A stretch of DNA of 64,000 bases from Lachnospiraceae bacterium P6A3. Its GTDB lineage: Bacteria; Bacillota; Clostridia; Lachnospirales; Lachnospiraceae. The number at the start of each line of letters is the position of its first letter. Position 1 is the first letter of the stretch. The stretch spans positions 1-64,000 of the forward strand of contig JNKP01000007.1 of NCBI GenBank assembly GCA_000702085.1, read 5' to 3'. The position numbers were made by a program, and so were the translations under genes. The notes under the pieces are model-generated. The model ran no database searches, was not told the DNA's origin, and saw nothing but the letters and a program-made list of their open reading frames with translations. This document shows, one piece after another, positions 16,386 through 27,300 of the stretch.

Positions 16386-17807
16386 ATGTCAGATTCCAAG
16401 AAAGAGATCCTCGGAGAACAGGGTATTTACGACGCTAAAACCCTGGGAACTCCCAAAATGCTGATTCTGGGCCTTCAGCACATGTTCGCAATGTTCGGCT
16501 CAACCGTTCTTGTTCCTCTCATCACCGGCCTCAGCGTTTCGGCAACACTTCTTTTTGCAGGTCTCGGTACTCTTTTATTCCATCTTATAACCAAGAAAAA
16601 GGTTCCCGCATTCCTCGGTTCATCCTTCGCATTCCTTGCAGGATACGGCACTATAGCAGGTCTTGCAATCGCTAAGGCAAACGGCGAGATGATGACCTCG
16701 GCAGAGCTTCTCCCCTATGCATGTTTCGGAGTAGCACTTGCAGGACTTCTTTATCTGGTTCTTGCACTTCTTTTCAAAGTATTCGGTGCAAACCGTGTCA
16801 TGAAGTTCTTCCCTCCCATCGTTACGGGTCCCATCATTATCGCAATCGGACTTAACCTTTCAAAGTCGGCTATCGACAGCTGCTCATCAAACTGGCCCAT
16901 CGCTCTCGTAGCTATTCTGGCCATCATCATCTGTAACATCTGGGGTAAAGGAATGATCAAGATCCTTCCCATCCTCATCGGTGTTATCGCTTCATACCTG
17001 GTTGCAGCTCTTACCGGCAATGTTGATTTCTCCGGTGTTGCCGCAGCTCCCTGGGTAGGACTTCCCGTTAAGTATTCAAATACCGTGTTCTCAATCTTCT
17101 CAAATGCAAAGAATGTCGGTGTGGAAACTCATAACGGACTTCTCATTACCGCAGCCATTACCATCGTTCCCATCGCAATCGCAACCATGATGGAGCACAT
17201 CGGTGACGTATCCGCAATCTCTTCAACGGTAAACCGCAATTTCATCAAGGATCCCGGACTTCACAGAACCCTCACCGGTGACGGACTTGCAACCACCATC
17301 GCTTCACTTTTCGGAGCACCCGCAAACACCACTTACGGCGAGAATACCGGAGTTCTTACTCTTACAAGAGTATTCGATCCTTTCGTAATCAGACTTGCAG
17401 CATATTTTGCAATCCTCATGTCCTTCTGTCCCAAATTTGCCGCAATCATCGAGGCAATGCCTTCCGCAACCGTCGGCGGTATCTCACTGGTCCTCTACGG
17501 AATGATCTCCGCAGTCGGAGTACGTAACATCGTTGAGACCCAGGTTGATTTCACCAAGAGCAGAAACGTTATCATCGCAGCTCTTATCCTTGTTCTTTCA
17601 ATCGGAATCAACTTCTCTTCGGCAGGTGCCATCGCATTCAGCGTAGGAAGCGCAAACATTGCTCTTTCCGGTCTTGCTGTCGGTTCTCTTGTAGGTATCA
17701 TCCTGAATGCAATACTTCCCGGCAAGGATTTTAACTTCAATGAAGAAGCAGGTTCCGAAACCGGAGCGGATCTTTCGGGAATCAGTGAAAAAGAGATCAA
17801 GAAATAA
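16386..17807 (+). CDS. uraA: NCS2-family uracil/xanthine permease
   Basis: From the ATG after CAGGAGG the protein has 473 residues and about twelve to fourteen hydrophobic segments. It shows the family features LGLQHMFAMFGSTVLVP near the N-terminus, MMEHIGDVSAIS, and GAPANTTYGENTGVLTLT. The H-I-G-D and NTTYGEN segments line the substrate site in UraA-type proton symporters, favouring uracil as the substrate. It stands alone between the ClpP operon and the pilus operon, with its own promoter and terminator. The tail is hydrophilic and acidic. Confidence 0.93.
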   Translation: MSDSKKEILGEQGIYDAKTLGTPKMLILGLQHMFAMFGSTVLVPLITGLSVSATLLFAGLGTLLFHLITKKKVPAFLGSSFAFLAGYGTIAGLAIAKANGEMMTSAELLPYACFGVALAGLLYLVLALLFKVFGANRVMKFFPPIVTGPIIIAIGLNLSKSAIDSCSSNWPIALVAILAIIICNIWGKGMIKILPILIGVIASYLVAALTGNVDFSGVAAAPWVGLPVKYSNTVFSIFSNAKNVGVETHNGLLITAAITIVPIAIATMMEHIGDVSAISSTVNRNFIKDPGLHRTLTGDGLATTIASLFGAPANTTYGENTGVLTLTRVFDPFVIRLAAYFAILMSFCPKFAAIIEAMPSATVGGISLVLYGMISAVGVRNIVETQVDFTKSRNVIIAALILVLSIGINFSSAGAIAFSVGSANIALSGLAVGSLVGIILNAILPGKDFNFNEEAGSETGADLSGISEKEIKK

Positions 17808-17840
17808 TGCCTTAATAAAAATATAGCTGTACAGCATTGA

Positions 17841-17874
17841 AAAACCCCCGCAGTAATCTGCGGGGGTTTATTTT
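17841..17874 (+). terminator. Terminator after the uracil permease
   Basis: AAAACCCCCGCAG and CTGCGGGGGTTT pair around TAAT and are followed by more T residues. It also lies just past the 3' end of the convergent pilin gene and may stop transcription from both sides. Confidence 0.92.
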
Positions 17875-17904
17875 GCTTATTTCGGTTTATAACCCGGTTA
17901 ACGG

Positions 17905-18396
17905 TTATACTGCAGACCAGCTTCCGTCGGTTCCGAGTGTATAGGTGTGGCCGTTGATGGTTACGGTACCATTGGTGATGATTCCGTTAGTATAAGTGAA
18001 ATTGAATCCGGTAACCTTTCCCGAATCAACTCCGGCAAGGCTGTAAACAAGCTTGATATATTTCTTGGATGCGTCGTTTGAAGCCAGATCCGTAGCGGCA
18101 TCGGTGGTCGAGAATGTTCCGCTCATTGCAACATTATTACCGGTTGCATCCTTGATGGTAAGGGTCTTTCCGGTTGCGGGAGATGATCCGTCAGCATAAT
18201 GACCCTCGCCGTATGCCTGGTCGATAGCTGACTGAGCTGCGACTCTTACGGTCTGAGCGGTTGAATAATCCTTCTCTGCTCTTGCTCTGTCAATGTAACC
18301 CAGAAGAGTGGGTACGAGGATAGCTGCAAGGATCGCAAGGATAACAAGTACGACGATAAGTTCTACGAGTGTGAAGCCTTTGTTGTTCTTTTTCAT
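17905..18396 (-). CDS. Major type IV pilin
   Basis: The 163-residue prepilin has a short basic leader MKKNNKG, cleaved before Phe by prepilin peptidase. FTLVELIVVLVILAILAAILVP follows in the mature protein, with Glu at +5. The globular part is rich in Thr, Ser and Gly and lacks the C-terminal cysteine pair of classical type IVa pilins. AAGGAGGAA precedes the start. A TATAAT hexamer (18461-18466, minus) suggests its own promoter downstream of pilB, as expected for an abundant subunit. It assembles into the pilus shaft after membrane insertion. Confidence 0.93.
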   Translation of the reverse strand: MKKNNKGFTLVELIVVLVILAILAAILVPTLLGYIDRARAEKDYSTAQTVRVAAQSAIDQAYGEGHYADGSSPATGKTLTIKDATGNNVAMSGTFSTTDAATDLASNDASKKYIKLVYSLAGVDSGKVTGFNFTYTNGIITNGTVTINGHTYTLGTDGSWSAV

Positions 18397-18460
18397 TAAT
18401 TTTTCCTCCTTGAGTACGGACAGATTTCCTTAAGTTTTGTCTCTGGTATTTATATCGGTC

Positions 18461-18466
18461 ATTATA
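18461..18466 (-). promoter_or_regulatory. -10 element for the major pilin gene
   Basis: A perfect TATAAT on the minus strand, about 65 bases upstream of the pilin start. No good -35 was found, so the promoter may depend on an activator or on the neighbouring TG-type context. Confidence 0.5.
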
Positions 18467-18524
18467 ACAGAGACTTTAGGGTTTTTGGAAAACCTTTTCC
18501 GTATTTGTCACAATTTTATGGTTT

Positions 18525-20210
18525 TTATTCGTTAAAGGCAATTTTTTCCAGCTCTTCCATGGTTGTAATGCCTTTTTCGACAAGTTCGAGACCTGCCTGC
18601 TTGAGAGTTTTCATTCCCTGCTGCTCAACGGCGTATTTTTTGATGGTATCCGCATCGGCACCGTCCGCTATAAGCTTTCTGATGCCCCTGTCCACGTAGA
18701 GGACCTCATGGACTGCAATTCGTCCGCTGTAGCCCGTTCCGTGGCATTTTGCGCATCCTACGGCCGTTTTTGCATTAGGCATGTCTCTTCCGGCAAATGC
18801 TCTCTGGTACTCATCGAGGCCTGTTACCCTCCCGCAGGCGGGGCAAACCTTTCTCATAAGTCTTTGCGCTATGGCTCCTACAAGTGCCGAAGACAGGAGA
18901 TAAGGTTCCGCTCCCATGTCGATGAGTCTTATTATGGTAGAAACCGCGTCATTGGTATGAAGTGTGGAAAGTACCAAATGACCTGTGATTGCCGCTCTGA
19001 GCGAAATGCTTGCGGTTTCCGAGTCACGGGTTTCACCTACCATTATGATATCCGGATCCTGTCTGAGGAGTGCTCTGAGGCCGGAATCGAAGGTGAGTCC
19101 CGCAGTAGGGTGTACCTGCATCTGGTTTAATCTGCTGAGATTCTTCTCGACGGGGTCTTCAATGGTTGAGATATTGACCTGTCTGTCCGAAAGAGAGTCG
19201 AGAGCCATATACAGGGTTGTTGTTTTACCGGATCCGGTAGGTCCGGTGATATAGATAAGCCCGTTGGGCGATTTGAGCATTCTTGAGAACTTCTCGTAAT
19301 TGTCCTGCTCCATACCGAAGGTGGATGCATTGTCAATCTTGGAGTTTCCGGCAAGGAGTCGCATTACGACTTTTTCTCCGAATACGGTGGGGATTACGGA
19401 GACTCTGACGTTAACTATCTGATCTCTTATCTTGATTCTGAAGTGGCCGTCCTGGGGTACTCTTTTTTCTGCGATATCAAGTTCCGACATGATCTTGATA
19501 CGGGCTATGAGAGATCCCTGAACGTTCTTCTGAAGAGTCATGTAATCGATCAGTGCACCGTCCATACGGAGACGTACATGAATCTCTTTTTCGAAGGGTT
19601 CGATGTGAACGTCGGATGCGTTGTCCTGGTATGCTTTGTCGAGGAGTGAGTTAACGAGATTGATTATGGGTGCATCATCGGCGCCGGCTCCCGCATCGAT
19701 AATCATCTCACGTACTTCGGAAGCGACAACCTGCTCATTTGCGGACTGAGCGGCACGTTTGGTCTGAACTTCCGCATAATAATAGTTGATGGCGTTTTCG
19801 ATCGAAGCACGTTCCGCGAGGACAGTTTCGACGCTCATACCTGAGGTCTGTCTTATATCCTCGATACTTATAAAATCAAGAGGATCGTTTACCGCAACTA
19901 TCAGCGTTCCCTCACGGAATCCTACGGGGAGCATGAGATAGCTGGATGCCATCTGGCTGGGGATGGTTTTAACCGCATTGCTGTCTACGGGATATGTGGA
20001 CAGATCTACAACTTCGAGCCCCATGCGGCTTCCCAATGTATAAAGCATCTGTGTTTCGGAAACATATCCTTTTTCAATCAGGATCTCACCGAGTCTTTTT
20101 TTGGATTCTTTTTGTGCCTGAAGTGCATCCGCCAGCTGGGCTTCATTGATATATCCCGCTGCGACCATCAGGTCACCGATTCTTATTTTGGTAGAAGAGC
20201 CTGCTTCCAT
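18525..20210 (-). CDS. pilB: Type IV pilus extension ATPase PilB (GspE family)
   Basis: The 561-residue protein has the N-terminal T2SSE_N (MshEN) domain (about 15-150), then the secretion-ATPase core. Walker A is GPTGSGKTTTLYMAL, the Walker B/His region is LLRQDPDIIMVGETRD, and the zinc-binding motif is CPAC followed later by CAKC. This hexameric cytoplasmic motor powers pilin addition. MshEN domains can bind cyclic-di-GMP, so pilus growth may respond to that signal. The gene lies within the pilus operon, 42 bases after the PilO-like gene. Confidence 0.95.
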   Translation of the reverse strand: MEAGSSTKIRIGDLMVAAGYINEAQLADALQAQKESKKRLGEILIEKGYVSETQMLYTLGSRMGLEVVDLSTYPVDSNAVKTIPSQMASSYLMLPVGFREGTLIVAVNDPLDFISIEDIRQTSGMSVETVLAERASIENAINYYYAEVQTKRAAQSANEQVVASEVREMIIDAGAGADDAPIINLVNSLLDKAYQDNASDVHIEPFEKEIHVRLRMDGALIDYMTLQKNVQGSLIARIKIMSELDIAEKRVPQDGHFRIKIRDQIVNVRVSVIPTVFGEKVVMRLLAGNSKIDNASTFGMEQDNYEKFSRMLKSPNGLIYITGPTGSGKTTTLYMALDSLSDRQVNISTIEDPVEKNLSRLNQMQVHPTAGLTFDSGLRALLRQDPDIIMVGETRDSETASISLRAAITGHLVLSTLHTNDAVSTIIRLIDMGAEPYLLSSALVGAIAQRLMRKVCPACGRVTGLDEYQRAFAGRDMPNAKTAVGCAKCHGTGYSGRIAVHEVLYVDRGIRKLIADGADADTIKKYAVEQQGMKTLKQAGLELVEKGITTMEELEKIAFNE

Positions 20211-20252
20211 ATCTGTTCTCCTTACTTCAAATTAACTTAAAAGACACACGTG

Positions 20253-21101
20253 TCAGTTTTCCTGCCTGTTATCTTTCATGTATAAGTTGACGGAAATCTG
20301 AAGCTGTTTTGTCTCACTCTCGACAACCAGTATCGATCCGTCATCAAGTACAAATGTAACGGGATCGAGAGTGATCCAGTTGAATCCCGTAACTCTGACC
20401 GAAGGGTTATGAGTAAGGTCATCGATAATTGCCTGCTCGTCTTTGGCATCCCCTTCAACAACAAGTGTAAGACCTACGCAGAGGATTTCGGAGCTTTCGG
20501 TGGATGCGGCATTTCTCTGGCCTTCCGCATATTCTTCCATGGGTGTTGCGACTATTCCCATATCGGATGATGAGTATCCGGTGAGGAAGCTCAGTACCGC
20601 TTCTTTGTAGTAAGAACCGGTTCCGGGTTTGTCCGAATCGGTCGTACTTGTATCGGCAGCGGTCACATCGGATGCGGAAGCTGTTTCGATGGGGGCGGAG
20701 CTTCCGAGCACAAGATCCGAATACTGATAAGGGCTTTCGGATACATAACCTTCGGGCATTGAGATGGACAGATCCCTTGCCAGCAGTCCTCTTTTTAATA
20801 CGTAGGAGGTAACCAGCTTATCGATTTCCGAACTGTCCATGTAGTCGTAATAAACTGCGGTTGATTCCGCAAGATCGGATGCGAATTTCTGAGACAGAGT
20901 CTCCGCGGTTGAAAGGCCGATGATCTTGGCTTCGTTTGATGCCCTTATGGCGGACTCAATCCTGATCCTTTCCTGGTCCTCGGCGGTTCTCTTATACAGA
21001 GGTCTGATCAGGCACCAGCCGAAGAGGAATATGATCACTATGAAAACAAGCATGTAGAGAAGTTTTTTATCTCTTGCGGTAAGAGTGGTATTTAAATTCA
21101 T
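20253..21101 (-). CDS. PilO-like pilus assembly protein
   Basis: The 282-residue protein has a short cytoplasmic N-terminus, a single membrane segment (about 13-32), a coiled stretch, and an extracytoplasmic domain. A Ser/Thr/Asp-rich insert lies at about 140-165. Topology and place in the operon match PilO/GspM alignment proteins; primary sequence similarity is weak. PilO-type proteins form the inner-membrane frame with PilN and PilM that connects motor and fibre. Its start shares one base with the stop of the PilM-PilN gene, showing coupled translation. Confidence 0.75.
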   Translation of the reverse strand: MNLNTTLTARDKKLLYMLVFIVIIFLFGWCLIRPLYKRTAEDQERIRIESAIRASNEAKIIGLSTAETLSQKFASDLAESTAVYYDYMDSSEIDKLVTSYVLKRGLLARDLSISMPEGYVSESPYQYSDLVLGSSAPIETASASDVTAADTSTTDSDKPGTGSYYKEAVLSFLTGYSSSDMGIVATPMEEYAEGQRNAASTESSEILCVGLTLVVEGDAKDEQAIIDDLTHNPSVRVTGFNWITLDPVTFVLDDGSILVVESETKQLQISVNLYMKDNRQEN

Positions 21102-22582
21102 TATTCTCCCTCCTTTTCGGACTGTCCGCTGAGAGTGCAGATGACCTTGATGGACCAGGTGCCGTCACTTTCATTCCAGGAATATCCCGTATAGTCGACA
21201 TCTTCGAATATATCCATATCCAGGAGATCCGCTATGAACATATTTATGTTTTCTACAACAGGTGAGGAAGCTGTTGTGGAAAAGACACCGCTTGATGCGT
21301 TATATGAATTGAATTCTATGGTAACGCCGTGGGCGGATGCTGCCTTAAGGATCTTGTCATTGATGGATGAATCGGGGACGGGGTAGGATTCTATGTAATC
21401 ACGGAGAAGGTCCGTGCCGCCCTGTTTTTCTCCATCCTCGGATGAACTGTAGATGTATGCATCATATTCCATGGATGCCTGAATGACATCCGGACGGGAA
21501 TTATAATCTTCAAGCTCCCTTAACCTGCGTGCGGTGTTGAGTCTTACCACAAGCATGAATATGGTCACAAGAAGGAGTACACCAAACAGTATTGCAACGG
21601 GAACCGACTTTTTAGCCAGTTCGAGTTTCTTGGTGTAGCTTTCATCGTTTTTCTTAACGGCCTTAAGAACGGGGAATCCCGTCTTGGGAACCATGAGACC
21701 CGATATGGGATATATAAACGAAGAGAGCCGGTCACTCCATTTTTTGAAATGAATATGTGAGGGAGCGACCGTTCCGTGTACCGTTATGTCGGGATCTGTA
21801 TCCGCAAGATATCCCTGAAGCATTCCCACATCGTCGGGAGTCATTCCCGCAAAGAATACATCAGTGATGGGATTGGAGAGATGCTTGGATGAAGCAAACT
21901 GTTTTATACCGGAAATGTTGCTTCTGATTTCAGCGGCAAATTCCTGTGTTCCCGGCTGCTGGAACAGACGCTTGGTGGAGTTGTAGTAATATTTTCCGTT
22001 TTCGTAAAGTATCGTAACGAGCATCTGTGCATCGCGGATCATGTAGATAGCGGTGGTGCCTTTGATGCATGTTGCGAGAAGCTCCGTCGCAAGGCTTACT
22101 CCGTCATGTACGGAATTCAGGGTGATTCCGGCATCGGAGAAGATTTTGATATATGTCTCGATGAAAGTGCGCTCGGCAACTTCGGTGATGACACTCTGAG
22201 TTTTTTCTTTGATATCTGTTCCGATCAGATACCATCCGTTTAAGGGTGATTCAAATCTTCCGAATTCATCTGTTTTGGCCTGCTTATCGAGATATTCGGA
22301 AACCTTGCCGGGTTTTGTAATAATCGGCATTGTTGTGCGGTTTGAAACAAACTGAGGGCTGTTAATGATCAGGTCAACATTTCCCTTGATTTTGTTGACC
22401 GACCACAATTCCTTCAGTTTGGCAGAAATCGCCTCACCCCCGCCTTCGATGATGACACCGTTCAGGATGGAGTTTTCCGGCATGGGTGCTTCGATGAGAC
22501 GGTCTATATAAATAGATCTTCCCTTGCTTTTGCCCACGACGATCTGGATATTCTTGTTTGAAAAAAATACAGAAACGGACAT
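21101..22582 (-). CDS. PilM-PilN fusion protein
   Basis: In this 493-residue protein, residues 1 to about 300 resemble the actin-like PilM (VFFSNKNIQIVVG start, then NSVHDGVSLATELLAT and a nucleotide-fold-like AIYMIRDAQM). A charged segment, a transmembrane helix (about 328-348), a coiled region (RRLRELEDYNSR) and an extracytoplasmic domain follow, in the order of PilN. In most type IV systems these are two proteins held together by PilN's cytoplasmic tail; here they are one chain. It probably links the PilB/PilC motor to the PilO-like protein. Confidence 0.8.
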   Translation of the reverse strand: MSVSVFFSNKNIQIVVGKSKGRSIYIDRLIEAPMPENSILNGVIIEGGGEAISAKLKELWSVNKIKGNVDLIINSPQFVSNRTTMPIITKPGKVSEYLDKQAKTDEFGRFESPLNGWYLIGTDIKEKTQSVITEVAERTFIETYIKIFSDAGITLNSVHDGVSLATELLATCIKGTTAIYMIRDAQMLVTILYENGKYYYNSTKRLFQQPGTQEFAAEIRSNISGIKQFASSKHLSNPITDVFFAGMTPDDVGMLQGYLADTDPDITVHGTVAPSHIHFKKWSDRLSSFIYPISGLMVPKTGFPVLKAVKKNDESYTKKLELAKKSVPVAILFGVLLLVTIFMLVVRLNTARRLRELEDYNSRPDVIQASMEYDAYIYSSSEDGEKQGGTDLLRDYIESYPVPDSSINDKILKAASAHGVTIEFNSYNASSGVFSTTASSPVVENINMFIADLLDMDIFEDVDYTGYSWNESDGTWSIKVICTLSGQSEKEGE

Positions 22583-22603
22583 ATTCTCTCTCCCGTAAAA
22601 AAA

Positions 22604-23800
22604 TTATTGACCTGCGCCGATTGTTGAGTAGGACTGGTAGATCGGAAGTATTACACCGATCATGATGAAACCGACTATCAGGGCCATGATCACTATCATC
22701 ACAGGCTCAACGTATTTGACCATACGCTGCAATGCCTGTTCGGATGCAAAATCGAGATTGTCTGCGGCACTTACAAGCATGGAATCAAGGGATCCTGTTT
22801 CTTCTCCGACTCTTACAACAGAAGAAAGCTTTGTTACGAATCCGTCTACCTCATCAAGTGCATCGGAGAGGAGACCTCCTGCCTGTACCGCTTTAATTAC
22901 ATCGTTAAACTGAAGTTCTATATATGAGTTGCCGATGGTCTGCCGTGCTATGGCAAGACACTGATCGATGGGGATACCCGCCGAATAAAGTGAACTCATC
23001 GTTCGTGCAAACCTGGCCGAATAAATTACTTTCTGAAGCTTTCCCAAAGGGCCTTTTACTTTGAACTTATCGATCTGAAGTCTCACTGAAGGAATCCTTG
23101 AAACTATTCCGCCGAAGATCCAGATCAGTACCGCAAATGCCAGAAGCAGGTACCAGTAATTTGTCACGAGATCACTTATTCCCAGCAGGAATCTTGTGGG
23201 ACCGGGTAAAACAGGCATCTCGCTGAAGAGCTCTTCGAACTGCGGCATTATGAACCCGAATATTACACCGACGACTCCCACAATGAGAAACGCAAGTATC
23301 TTGGGATATGTAAGTGCATTCTTTGCTTCCGACTCCAGCTCGTTTTCTTTTTGATATTGATCAGCGAGTCTTAAAGATGTTGAATCCAGATTACCGGAAC
23401 TTTCCGCTGCTCTGTACATGTTGACGAGAAGTGGAGGGAAAGCAGGAAAGAGCTCTTCCATTGCAGAGGATAATGCAATACCCTGAATAACCCTGTCACG
23501 GAGTCTCATGTAGAGTTCCTTTTCATAGGGTGTAATTGATTCATCCGCCCCCTGGATTTCCAGCGCTCTTAGGATTGAGATACCGGATTTGATGAGCTCA
23601 CCCATCTGTCTGCAGAAATCGGAAAGCTGGGATTTTTTCAGAGGCTTAAGCGCGATCTGTTTTGCAACTTCTTCATAATAAAGAAGTGACAGTCCTTTAT
23701 CGTGGAGAAGCTTTTTGATCTCTCTTTCATCGGCTGCGTTTATTTTGCCTTTGATCTGTTTTCCGTTTTTGTTGTTTGCTGTGTATCTGTAGTCAGGCAT
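22604..23800 (-). CDS. pilC: Type IV pilus inner-membrane platform PilC (GspF family)
   Basis: The 398-residue protein has two T2SSF domains. The first contains LSDFCRQMGELIKSGISILRAL (about 57-78) and the second ARFARTMSSLYSAGIPIDQCL (about 264-284). Three membrane segments are present, the last ending the protein. This platform turns PilB motion into pilin insertion. The N-terminal MPDYRYTANNKNGKQIKGKI is typical of the family. It is 22 bases upstream of the PilM-PilN fusion gene. Confidence 0.95.
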   Translation of the reverse strand: MPDYRYTANNKNGKQIKGKINAADEREIKKLLHDKGLSLLYYEEVAKQIALKPLKKSQLSDFCRQMGELIKSGISILRALEIQGADESITPYEKELYMRLRDRVIQGIALSSAMEELFPAFPPLLVNMYRAAESSGNLDSTSLRLADQYQKENELESEAKNALTYPKILAFLIVGVVGVIFGFIMPQFEELFSEMPVLPGPTRFLLGISDLVTNYWYLLLAFAVLIWIFGGIVSRIPSVRLQIDKFKVKGPLGKLQKVIYSARFARTMSSLYSAGIPIDQCLAIARQTIGNSYIELQFNDVIKAVQAGGLLSDALDEVDGFVTKLSSVVRVGEETGSLDSMLVSAADNLDFASEQALQRMVKYVEPVMIVIMALIVGFIMIGVILPIYQSYSTIGAGQ

Positions 23801-23805
23801 TTTTC

Positions 23806-24288
23806 TTATTCTCCTGCTTTGTATTCCAGAACTTTAAGATCATAGTACACGGTCCAGTCACCGTTCATGCCGTAGGTACCTTCACCGTTTCCCATCTCTT
23901 TGTACTCCACAAGGTATTTTCCTTCCCTGTATGTAAAAGATAACGGAATATCATTCTCGTAATCCCAGGCGGTAAGATTGACCTCTCCTCTAATGGGGAT
24001 AACGGCTTCCATTTTCGCAAGGGCACTGTCCGCAAGTCCCGTCTCCGTGGTGGGATCAAATATTGATCCGTCACCTTTGTAGAATTCCATGGAAACAAGC
24101 TTCATGGCAACCCGCACATCCTTGGCGTGGCTGAGTGCGCTTCTTGCTCCGGAACCTATCCCGGAAAAGAAAACGATTGCGCCGACAATAAGAGCCGCGG
24201 CCAATAAGATCCACGCAAGCTTTTTAAGCTTGTGTGAAGCGGTCTCAACATAGAATTCGGTTTTTGAATTTGTTGTTAATTCATCCAT
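23806..24288 (-). CDS. Unknown single-pass membrane protein of the pilus operon
   Basis: The 160-residue protein has a hydrophilic start, one membrane segment (about 28-45: LAWILLAAALIVGAIVFF) and an extracytoplasmic region with a DWTVYYDLKVLEYK end. There is no GFTLVE-type prepilin site, yet the size and the helix-then-globule layout recall a minor pilin whose leader has diverged. It sits between the giant pilin and pilC with tiny gaps on both sides, so it is surely part of the apparatus. Its role is not known. Confidence 0.65.
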   Translation of the reverse strand: MDELTTNSKTEFYVETASHKLKKLAWILLAAALIVGAIVFFSGIGSGARSALSHAKDVRVAMKLVSMEFYKGDGSIFDPTTETGLADSALAKMEAVIPIRGEVNLTAWDYENDIPLSFTYREGKYLVEYKEMGNGEGTYGMNGDWTVYYDLKVLEYKAGE

Positions 24289-24301
24289 GTTATGTGATTG
24301 A

Positions 24302-27300
24302 TCAAGGTGTGGTTGCAGTTGTAAAGGTTCCCGTGTTTCCGTTTACGGAATAATTAAATGCTACTGTGTTCGCAGGTGTAGATCCGAACAGAAGATTATT
24401 GGCATTGGCACCTGCGGGATAGTTCTTAAGGTTTATATAGTATGTTGTTGATGCACTGTAGCGCTGGAAGGTGCCCGTATTTTCTCCGATGATCGCACCC
24501 CACTGTCCGGATGATATATCTATCGATCCTCCGTCGGGTATTCGAATGGCGGTGCTGTCATTTCTCTGCCTTCCGTAAATACTTGAGTTGTATCCGATTA
24601 TTCCGCCGGCTGCGGTGTTTCCTGTTACGGTTATCTGAGAGTTTGCATTTGACTTAAGCGTAATAAGCGGAGTGTTTTTGTAATTGTCCCCGGATTTTCC
24701 CACAAGTTTGCCTGCAAAACCTCCGGCATAAGTTTTAGCCTTTACGGTCAGACTTGAGGTTCCGTCAAGAGTGATGGAAAGAGTGGTTCCGTCACCCATG
24801 TTACCTCCGGAAAGGTTTCCGATGTTTCCGCCTGCAGCACTGTCTGTGGACTCGATATACAGAGTGGAATCCTTCAGTTCTATCGATGCTCCGGAATAGT
24901 AGCAGTTGTTCTCGGCACTTCCTATAGCTCCTCCGGTGTATCCGGATCCGGTTATGGTAAGAGTGCAGTTATTAAGTATGACCTTGGGTTTCTTGTGAAG
25001 GTTTCCGCTGCCATATCTGTTATCTGCTTTTCCGGCGATACCGCCCACATAGTTTGCACCATTAACGGTACATTCTGTGACGGGTGCGAAGGTTATGGCG
25101 GCAGCATTTGAAAAGGTATTCGAAAGACCTATAATACCGCCTACATTATCCGTTCCGGTTATTGTGATTTTTTTGCCTGTAAACGTATACTTGACGCTTT
25201 CATCAGAGTAACCTGAATACACTTCTCCGAAGATTCCACCGGTGCTTTCGGTTCCGGTGATGGTCGAATCCTCTCCTTTGTAGATCAGTTCGGAAGAGTT
25301 TTGAATCAATGAACCTGATTCAAAATATCCGATGATACCGCCGGTGTGTGCGGTGCCGGTGATCGAGGATGAGGTTGCTTCATATGTGATTACCGATGTG
25401 TTTTGTATCTTAACTTCGGTATAAGCATAACCTATTATTCCACCGGTGCATGAGGAGCCGGTGATTGATGATGAAACTGCTTTGTATGATATTACAGCAG
25501 AGTTCTTGATGAATGTCTTTGTGTTTACACAGCCTATTATTCCTCCGGTGTAATCTGCGCCGGATATCGTCGCCGATTCTCCTTCGAATGTAATATGGGA
25601 ACTTGATTCTATGGAGCCTCCGCTCATTGCACCTATTATGCCGCCGGTATAGTTTTTGCCTGTGATCGATCCGCTGTTTGAAGCAAAGCAGATGACGGAA
25701 CTGCCTCCGAATTTGCAGTTCGTAACAGAGCCGGCAATTCCGCCCGCATATTCCGGAGCCTCATCCGTGGATGTGGCGATTATATGAGCGCTTTCTCCGG
25801 AATATTTGATCTCACCGAGTATGCTTGAAACGCTGTCGGCTTTTCCGATACATCCTCCTATATTGCTCTTTCCCCAGATAAGAGAATTGTTAGCGGTATA
25901 CAGGATGTGGCCTGTTTCTCCGACACTTCCTCCGTAGAGTCTTCCGATGCATCCTCCGACATATTCGTATCCGTTTACGGCAAGGTTTGCCATGCACGTT
26001 TTAACCGTTCCGTTTATATATGTTCCGGAACTGTTTCCGATACAACCTCCCATGCGGCATGAAAGCAGTTTTTGGTCGGGTGACTTATATGTACCTTCAA
26101 TCGCAAGCAGGCTTCCGTCCAGCACAACGCTGCCGGTTTCGGCAATGGTTGCAGTGCCTTCAAGATTGCCTACGCATCCGCCGATATTGTTTCCGCCCTG
26201 TACATATCCTCCGCTTGAAGTCATGGTAAGCGAGGATGTGACATTCATTTTACCGATACTGCTTCCGATTATTCCTCCGGCATTTTGTCCGTCTGCTTTA
26301 ATGATGGGAGCAGCAGAGTTCAGGATAACACTTGAACTTACGGATATAGAGGAACTCAGGTCTTTGGTCTCGTTTAACAGACCTATTGCACCTCCGGCGT
26401 TATCGTTTCTTGCCCAGATGTGTGAATAGGGATTCAGTACCACGGTGATGTTTGATGTCATGTGGTACGTGTTTTCGAGTTTTCCGATCATTCCGCCGGC
26501 ATTATCGTAGCAGTCTACATTTACGATAACCGTATTTCCGGAAACCTGTGCAGGAAGATTCAAAGTTGATTTTATGTCCGATTTTCCGGAACTTACCAGT
26601 CCGATCAGTCCGCCTGCGTTAATCGTATCCGAATCATATGAGGATCCGTTTGATTTGGAGCATCTGACGGAAAGCGTTGCAGCGTTTTCTCCCTGCATAA
26701 GCGTTACGATTGAGTTTGCGGAATTCGATCCCGTCTTGAACAGACCGCAGACGCCTCCTGCATTTGCTGTGGCATCTATGGATACACTTCCGGATACGAT
26801 GGAGCGTACGGCCATATAAGAGCTGTAATAATTTGCACTTCCTATCGCACCGCCGGCATTCGACAGATCGGATATTACTTTGGATCCGTCTTTAAGATCT
26901 GCCGTGACAGTGGTGTAATTGCTTTCCGCATTACTGCTTAAGTCGTTTGTCTGTATTCCGATAACACCGCCGGCATTATTTCCGTATGAACGTACGCTTC
27001 CCTTCAGCATACAATAAACGGAACTCTTCCTGGGCATGTACTGAATGTATCCGATGGTTCCTCCTACACCCGAGTCGCTGCATACCGCATTGGTGTATGA
27101 AAGATTAAATAATGTTCCGCGGATTGTTCCGTGGTTATAAGCTGCGACACGGAAAACAGGAAGTTTATCTTTGGATTTTGTTACTGCACCTACCGCACCG
27201 CCTATTCCTCCGGTTTTCTTATCACCGCCTGTGTTTAACTGAGGGCCGGCGTGTGAACAGTTACCGTAAATATCTCCTTTGTTAACAGCGGAGATGATAA

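Noticed and set aside
25947-26429. Long open frames on the plus strand inside the giant pilin gene
   Set aside because: They are proline-rich antisense frames over the repeat region, have no ribosome site and mirror the codon pattern of the pilin gene.
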